Positions 23,850 to 27,705 of a DNA stretch of 27,705 nt are shown in pieces. Source of the DNA: JAJRRH01 sp047638815. Lineage in GTDB: Bacteria; Bacteroidota; Bacteroidia; Flavobacteriales_D; JABDKJ01. The notes below the pieces were generated by a model. That model was not told where the DNA came from. It saw only the letters and a list, made by a program, of their open reading frames with translations, and did no database searches. The translations under genes were made by a program, and so were the position numbers. Position 1 is the first letter of the stretch; each line of letters begins with the position of its first letter. Location of the stretch: contig JBLIMR010000036.1 of the NCBI GenBank assembly GCA_047638815.1, positions 1-27,705 on the forward strand. The letters run 5' to 3'.

Positions 23850-25070
23850 TCAATCTTCAAATTTTGACACAACAAAAAATATTGACATCATGTCCCAATA
23901 TTTTGGGTATGATTTGCTTACAACTTCAGGCATGTGTATGGTTGAGGAACTTATTATAGATGTAAGCGGAGCTAGGCACATGGCCATTCTATGGTCGTCA
24001 TATGTGTTGAAGTCACATTCTTTTTTACGAATCTCTTGACGCTCAAACCAAAGAGCATCTTCGCTTGTTTCAACAGATATTCCTAGTTTATTCAATTCCG
24101 TTTTAAGGGCTAGAATCCTGTTAGTTTCTTTGATCAATAAAGTGCTTAATCCCGTTAATTTGGTGTCAAGTCCTAAACCCGCACAGGTGCATGCAACAGG
24201 TAAAGCAAGATCAGGGAATTCAGTGCAATCCACTTCAAAAGAAGTCTCCTTTGATCCAATATGTTTTATTCTAACGCCACCCTCTTCGAAAATGGTTTGA
24301 ACACCTAATTTTGAATATAGATCTGGCATAATAGCGTCTCCCTGTAATGTGCTTCGATGCAGCCCTGATAATAGAATCTCACTTTGCGGATTGAGGGCAA
24401 CAAGTTCATACCAGAATGAAGCGGCACTCCAATCCAATTCCACTTCTTTATCTTGAACCGAATATTTATTAGGGGTCGTTTCAATCCGTAGACCTCGTTG
24501 ATCGACCATTACACCGTTTTCGTGCATCAACGCTAATGTCATATCAACATAGGGTTTTGAAACCAATGGTGGAGTAATGTTGAGTATTAATCCTTTTGGC
24601 AGATATGGACTAATAAGTAGTATTGCAGAAATGTATTGGCTGCTGACACTTCCTGAAATCGAAACCTCCCCTCCATCTATAGATGAACTTTTGATCAACA
24701 GTGGCGGACAATCGTTACCGTTGATATGTTCTATTTCAGCGCCCATTTCGTTAAGTGAATCCACTAAAATAGAGATGGGTCTTTTGTGCATTCTTTGCGA
24801 ACCCTCAAGCGTAATCTCTTCTTGACTTAAAGAAAAATATGCTGTTAAAAATCGCATGGCTGTTCCAGCGTGCCCAATATTTATGTTTTTTGAATTTGAT
24901 TTTAAGGCAGAAATGAGGGTATTGCAATCATCAGGAAACTCCTCAGAGATATCACAAATCGCACCTCCTGACAATGCTGAAATAATTAGTTGCCTGTTGA
25001 AGATACTTTTTGAGACTGGGAGATATACGACTCCCTTTATCTCTTCATTTTTCTTTCTCAGTTTTATCAT
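23850..25070 (-). CDS. aroA: 3-phosphoshikimate 1-carboxyvinyltransferase (EPSP synthase)
   Basis: This 406-residue enzyme joins shikimate-3-phosphate and PEP in the shikimate pathway. It has PVSKSIFNRQLI (substrate Lys, Ser and Arg), GHAGTAMRFLTAYFSL (usually NAGTAMR), SQRMHKRPI, SSQYISAILL, DDHRMAMCLAPL and EVVSKSYPKYWD. It is slightly shorter than many homologues. ATG 25070 lies 2 bases after the aroB stop, so aroB and aroA are surely cotranscribed. The sigma gene follows after 104 bases. Confidence 0.95.
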   Translation of the reverse strand: MIKLRKKNEEIKGVVYLPVSKSIFNRQLIISALSGGAICDISEEFPDDCNTLISALKSNSKNINIGHAGTAMRFLTAYFSLSQEEITLEGSQRMHKRPISILVDSLNEMGAEIEHINGNDCPPLLIKSSSIDGGEVSISGSVSSQYISAILLISPYLPKGLILNITPPLVSKPYVDMTLALMHENGVMVDQRGLRIETTPNKYSVQDKEVELDWSAASFWYELVALNPQSEILLSGLHRSTLQGDAIMPDLYSKLGVQTIFEEGGVRIKHIGSKETSFEVDCTEFPDLALPVACTCAGLGLDTKLTGLSTLLIKETNRILALKTELNKLGISVETSEDALWFERQEIRKKECDFNTYDDHRMAMCLAPLTSIISSSTIHMPEVVSKSYPKYWDMMSIFFVVSKFED

Positions 25071-25072
25071 TT

Positions 25073-26146
25073 TTAAAACTGTATCTGGTGTAGATATTCT
25101 AACGAATTAATAATATGCTGTTCTTCAACGATAACATCATAGCATGCTTTTCCAGGAGCATCTAGTAGCGTAAAATTATATCCTTTTGTTGTGTTTTTTT
25201 TGTCCTTCTTCATAGTGTCCAATAATGAAGGGACAACATCAATATCGAAAGGAATATTTTGATAGTGAAGAGCAATGAAAGAAACAATCTCTTCCAGTAA
25301 ACTTTCAGTTATTTTACCACAACTATACGATATATGTGATTCTGCAATCATACCCATTGCAACTGCTTCTCCGTGGAAACATGGATTTGAGTGATTTTGC
25401 ATGGAAAATGACTCCAACGCATGACCAACAGTGTGACCAAAATTTAAGACTTTTCTAATGCCCTTTTCATTCAGGTCATTCTCAACCATTTCCTGTTTAA
25501 TCTCACAGGTGTTTTTAATAAACTTCTCAACAACAGAAACATCTAATTTTTTAATCTCAAGCAATTTATCCCAAAGTTTTATGTCGGCTATTAAAGCACT
25601 TTTAATCACTTCAGCAAATCCAGAAGAAATTTGTCTAGAAGGTAAAGTAGTGAGGAATCCAGGATAAATAAAAACAGCTTTTGGTAATGTTATGGATCCT
25701 ATAAGATTTTTGTAATGCTCGAAATTCACACCCGTCTTACCACCAATGCTAGCATCAACTTGAGCCAACAAACTGGTTGGAACGTTGATATAGTCCATGC
25801 CTCTTTTAAACGTTGAGGCAACAAAGCCACCGAGATCCGTAATCATACCTCCGCCAAGATTAATGATCAGATCATTTCTATTGAAATTTAAGGCAGTTAA
25901 TTTTGACCAAATTCCAAAACAACTTTCTAATGATTTGTTTTTTTCTCCGTTTGGAATAACAATTTTTTCACAAGAAATTTCGCTTGGAAAAGTTTGCATT
26001 AAGATATCGAGACAAAAGGAATTGGTATTATCATCCATCAGAATCAACACCTTTTTCCCCAAGTAATTTTCAATTAGAAATTCTTTAAAAAGAGTGAGTT
26101 TGTTTTGTTCAAAGATTAAAGGGTGATGGATTAATTTCAAGGCCAT
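25073..26146 (-). CDS. aroB: 3-dehydroquinate synthase
   Basis: This 357-residue NAD- and metal-dependent enzyme converts DAHP to 3-dehydroquinate, the second step of the shikimate pathway. It has the NAD-binding LGGGMITDLGGFVASTFKRG, VPTSLLAQVDASIGGKTGVN, the metal-site Glu in GFAEVIKSALI, and the metal-site His in NFGHTVGHALE and HGEAVAMGM. ATG 26146 is 12 bases after the ABC exporter stop and the stop is 2 bases before aroA. Confidence 0.96.
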   Translation of the reverse strand: MALKLIHHPLIFEQNKLTLFKEFLIENYLGKKVLILMDDNTNSFCLDILMQTFPSEISCEKIVIPNGEKNKSLESCFGIWSKLTALNFNRNDLIINLGGGMITDLGGFVASTFKRGMDYINVPTSLLAQVDASIGGKTGVNFEHYKNLIGSITLPKAVFIYPGFLTTLPSRQISSGFAEVIKSALIADIKLWDKLLEIKKLDVSVVEKFIKNTCEIKQEMVENDLNEKGIRKVLNFGHTVGHALESFSMQNHSNPCFHGEAVAMGMIAESHISYSCGKITESLLEEIVSFIALHYQNIPFDIDVVPSLLDTMKKDKKNTTKGYNFTLLDAPGKACYDVIVEEQHIINSLEYLHQIQF

Positions 26147-26158
26147 TTTCCAAAGAAA

Positions 26159-27705
26159 TTATAAGTTCTGCATTTTGATTAGTTTACTGTAAACTCCGTC
26201 TTGCGAAATGAGTTCATCATGCTTGCCTCGTTCTGTTATTTTTCCTTCTTGTAGAACAAGAATTTCATCAGCACTTTGTATGGTGGATAGTCTATGAGCT
26301 ATCACCAAAGAAGTTCTGTTTTTAAGGAGACTGTTTAAAGCGTCTTGCACCAATTTTTCTGACTCAGTATCTAATGCCGATGTAGCTTCATCAAGCAATA
26401 AAATTGGAGGGTTTTTTAGAATGGCTCGGGCGATGCTTATCCTTTGTTTCTGTCCACCTGATAAAGTGTCTCCACCATCTCCAACCATACTTTCATATCC
26501 ATTTTCCATTTTAGAAATGAATTGGTCAGCATTAGCAACTTTTGCGGCAAACTTCACATCTTCTAAAGTTGATTCTGGACTGCCAAAAGCGATGTTATTA
26601 AAAATAGAATCATTGAACAAAATAGCTTTTTGTGATACGATTCCGAACAGGCCTCTTAGATCATCTATTTTTATATTTCTAATGTCATCTCCATCAATAA
26701 GAATACTTCCATTATTGATGTCATAAAACCTAGTGACAAGATCCATGAGCGTAGATTTTCCTCCTCCAGATTCTCCAACTAAAGCGACAGTTTGCCCCTT
26801 CTTTAAATTAAGATTGATGTCCTGTAGAAGAGGCTTTTCATCGTATGAAAAAGACACATTATCAAAAGTAAGTTGCGCACTAAATTCTTTTTTCGCAATT
26901 GCTGGTTCAGATTCTTTTATTGGATTTTCAGCATGGAGAATTTTGTTAACCCTATCCATGGATGCAAGACCTTTGTTGACATTGGTCCACGCTTTCGATA
27001 TGTTTTGTATCGGACGAAGGACTTGAGAGAATAAGATGATGAAGGTTATGAATTCACTCGCTTGTAAGCCCCCATTTTCACCATCTAGAATAAGACTGCC
27101 ACCAAACCAAACGATCAATACAAGAACCAAAGCCCCTAAAAACTCACTCAAAGGAGAAGCGATATCTTTTTTATTAAGCATGTTAATATTGATAGACTTA
27201 AGTCTATTGTTCAATGCTTCAAACCTGGACTGTACAAAATCTTCGGCCCCAAAGCCCTTAATTATTCTTATGCCACCGAGGGACTCTTCAAGGTATGCGA
27301 GAAGCTCCCCGGATTTGTTTTGTCCCTTAAGTGATGTTCTACGAAGGCTTTTACCAACCGAGCCAATGATCAATGCACTTATTGGCATTAGGATCAAGGA
27401 AAACAAAGTAAGGTTAGGGCTAATAAAGAACAAAGTTCCAAGTGTTAGAATTACACCCAATGGGTCTCTAAAAATCATTTCTAAAGAACCGATAATTGAC
27501 AGTTCGATTTCAACAACATCGGCTGTACTTCTAGCCATAATATCTCCTTTCTTTTCCTGGGAAAAGAAGCGAAGTGGAAGTTGAGTAATTTTCTCATAGA
27601 TACTCTTCCTAAGATCAGCCGCAACCCCATGTCGAATGTTAGCCATACATACCATGGCTAAATATCTGAATAGGTTTTTGAATAGATATAAAAATGCGAT
27701 TACCA
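26159..27705 (-). CDS. MsbA-like ABC exporter (half-transporter), N-terminus beyond the window
   Basis: The reading frame stays open to the window end: before the internal ATG at 27655 it reads VIAFLYLFKNLFRYLA, which is normal membrane-domain sequence, so the true start is upstream. At least 515 codons are visible. The permease part includes the coupling region IRHGVAADLRKSIYEKITQLPLRFFSQEKKGDIMAR. The ATPase has Walker A GESGGGKST, Q-loop IVSQKAILFNDS, signature LSGGQKQRIS, Walker B ILLLDEATSALD and the switch His in LVIAHRLST. It is a type IV exporter fold that works as a dimer; lipid or drug export is likely but the substrate cannot be told. It is upstream of aroB in the same direction with 12 bases between. 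Confidence 0.93.
   Translation of the reverse strand, partial: VIAFLYLFKNLFRYLAMVCMANIRHGVAADLRKSIYEKITQLPLRFFSQEKKGDIMARSTADVVEIELSIIGSLEMIFRDPLGVILTLGTLFFISPNLTLFSLILMPISALIIGSVGKSLRRTSLKGQNKSGELLAYLEESLGGIRIIKGFGAEDFVQSRFEALNNRLKSININMLNKKDIASPLSEFLGALVLVLIVWFGGSLILDGENGGLQASEFITFIILFSQVLRPIQNISKAWTNVNKGLASMDRVNKILHAENPIKESEPAIAKKEFSAQLTFDNVSFSYDEKPLLQDINLNLKKGQTVALVGESGGGKSTLMDLVTRFYDINNGSILIDGDDIRNIKIDDLRGLFGIVSQKAILFNDSIFNNIAFGSPESTLEDVKFAAKVANADQFISKMENGYESMVGDGGDTLSGGQKQRISIARAILKNPPILLLDEATSALDTESEKLVQDALNSLLKNRTSLVIAHRLSTIQSADEILVLQEGKITERGKHDELISQDGVYSKLIKMQNL

Noticed and set aside
1..27705. CRISPR array, prophage, insertion sequence or biosynthetic cluster
   Set aside because: No regularly spaced repeats, transposase, integrase, phage or synthase gene was seen; almost all the sequence is accounted for by ordinary genes.

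Overview
The window looks like a chromosomal segment of a free-living, AT-rich member of the Bacteroidota. The evidence is: type IX secretion (T9SS) sorting domains of both kinds (type A and gliding-motility-associated type B), lipoproteins with short Bacteroidota-style lipoboxes, a DUF5916/CBM9 outer-membrane protein, a lineage-specific IPExxxVDY-type protein beside rnc and pyk, RNase H with viroplasmin-type N-terminal domains, and several promoters of the Bacteroidota form TTG-N17/23-TAnnTTTG. Shine-Dalgarno sequences are scarce. No CRISPR array, transposase, integrase or phage gene was seen; this is mostly core genome.

Layout: 1-25 is the 5' end of a tRNA (minus strand). 102-1037 is a PfkB sugar/nucleoside kinase. 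1034-4709 holds two tandem secreted T9SS paralogues on the minus strand, the distal one apparently starting at ATA. 4784-6183 has cvpA, a conserved small protein and a lipoprotein. 6266-8796 has a membrane-anchored cyclophilin, pheS, and a lipoprotein gene broken by two in-frame TAA codons. 8814-13078 (minus) is a core block acpP-fabF-rnc, then the IPExxxVDY-like gene and pyk, linking fatty-acid synthesis, RNA processing and glycolysis. 13309-16378 has a small membrane protein (minus), then purN-marC, an RNase H with duplicated hybrid-binding domain, and a biotin carrier protein (plus). 16397-16448 is a perfect 52-bp palindrome between convergent genes. 16552-19350 has divergent metG and tag. 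19356-27705 (minus) has a DUF5916 outer-membrane protein, an ECF sigma / membrane anti-sigma pair, aroA, aroB and an MsbA-like ABC exporter that runs off the window end.

Functional themes: housekeeping (Phe- and Met-tRNA charging, purine and shikimate synthesis, fatty-acid elongation, glycolysis, DNA alkylation repair) is mixed with envelope functions (T9SS cargo, lipoproteins, ABC exporter, sigma/anti-sigma sensing). I did not find an obviously new multi-gene defence or metabolic system. The points most worth following are: the duplicated hybrid-binding domain on RNase H; the T9SS paralogue pair that carries different sorting signals and lost repeat modules, with an ATA start; the twice-interrupted lipoprotein; the triplicated cytoplasmic module of the anti-sigma protein with a possible autoregulatory ECF promoter; the 52-bp palindrome; and the palindrome in the acpP leader. 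Several conserved genes (rnc, the IPExxxVDY-like gene, metG, the sigma factor) have no ATG start and appear to use TTG.
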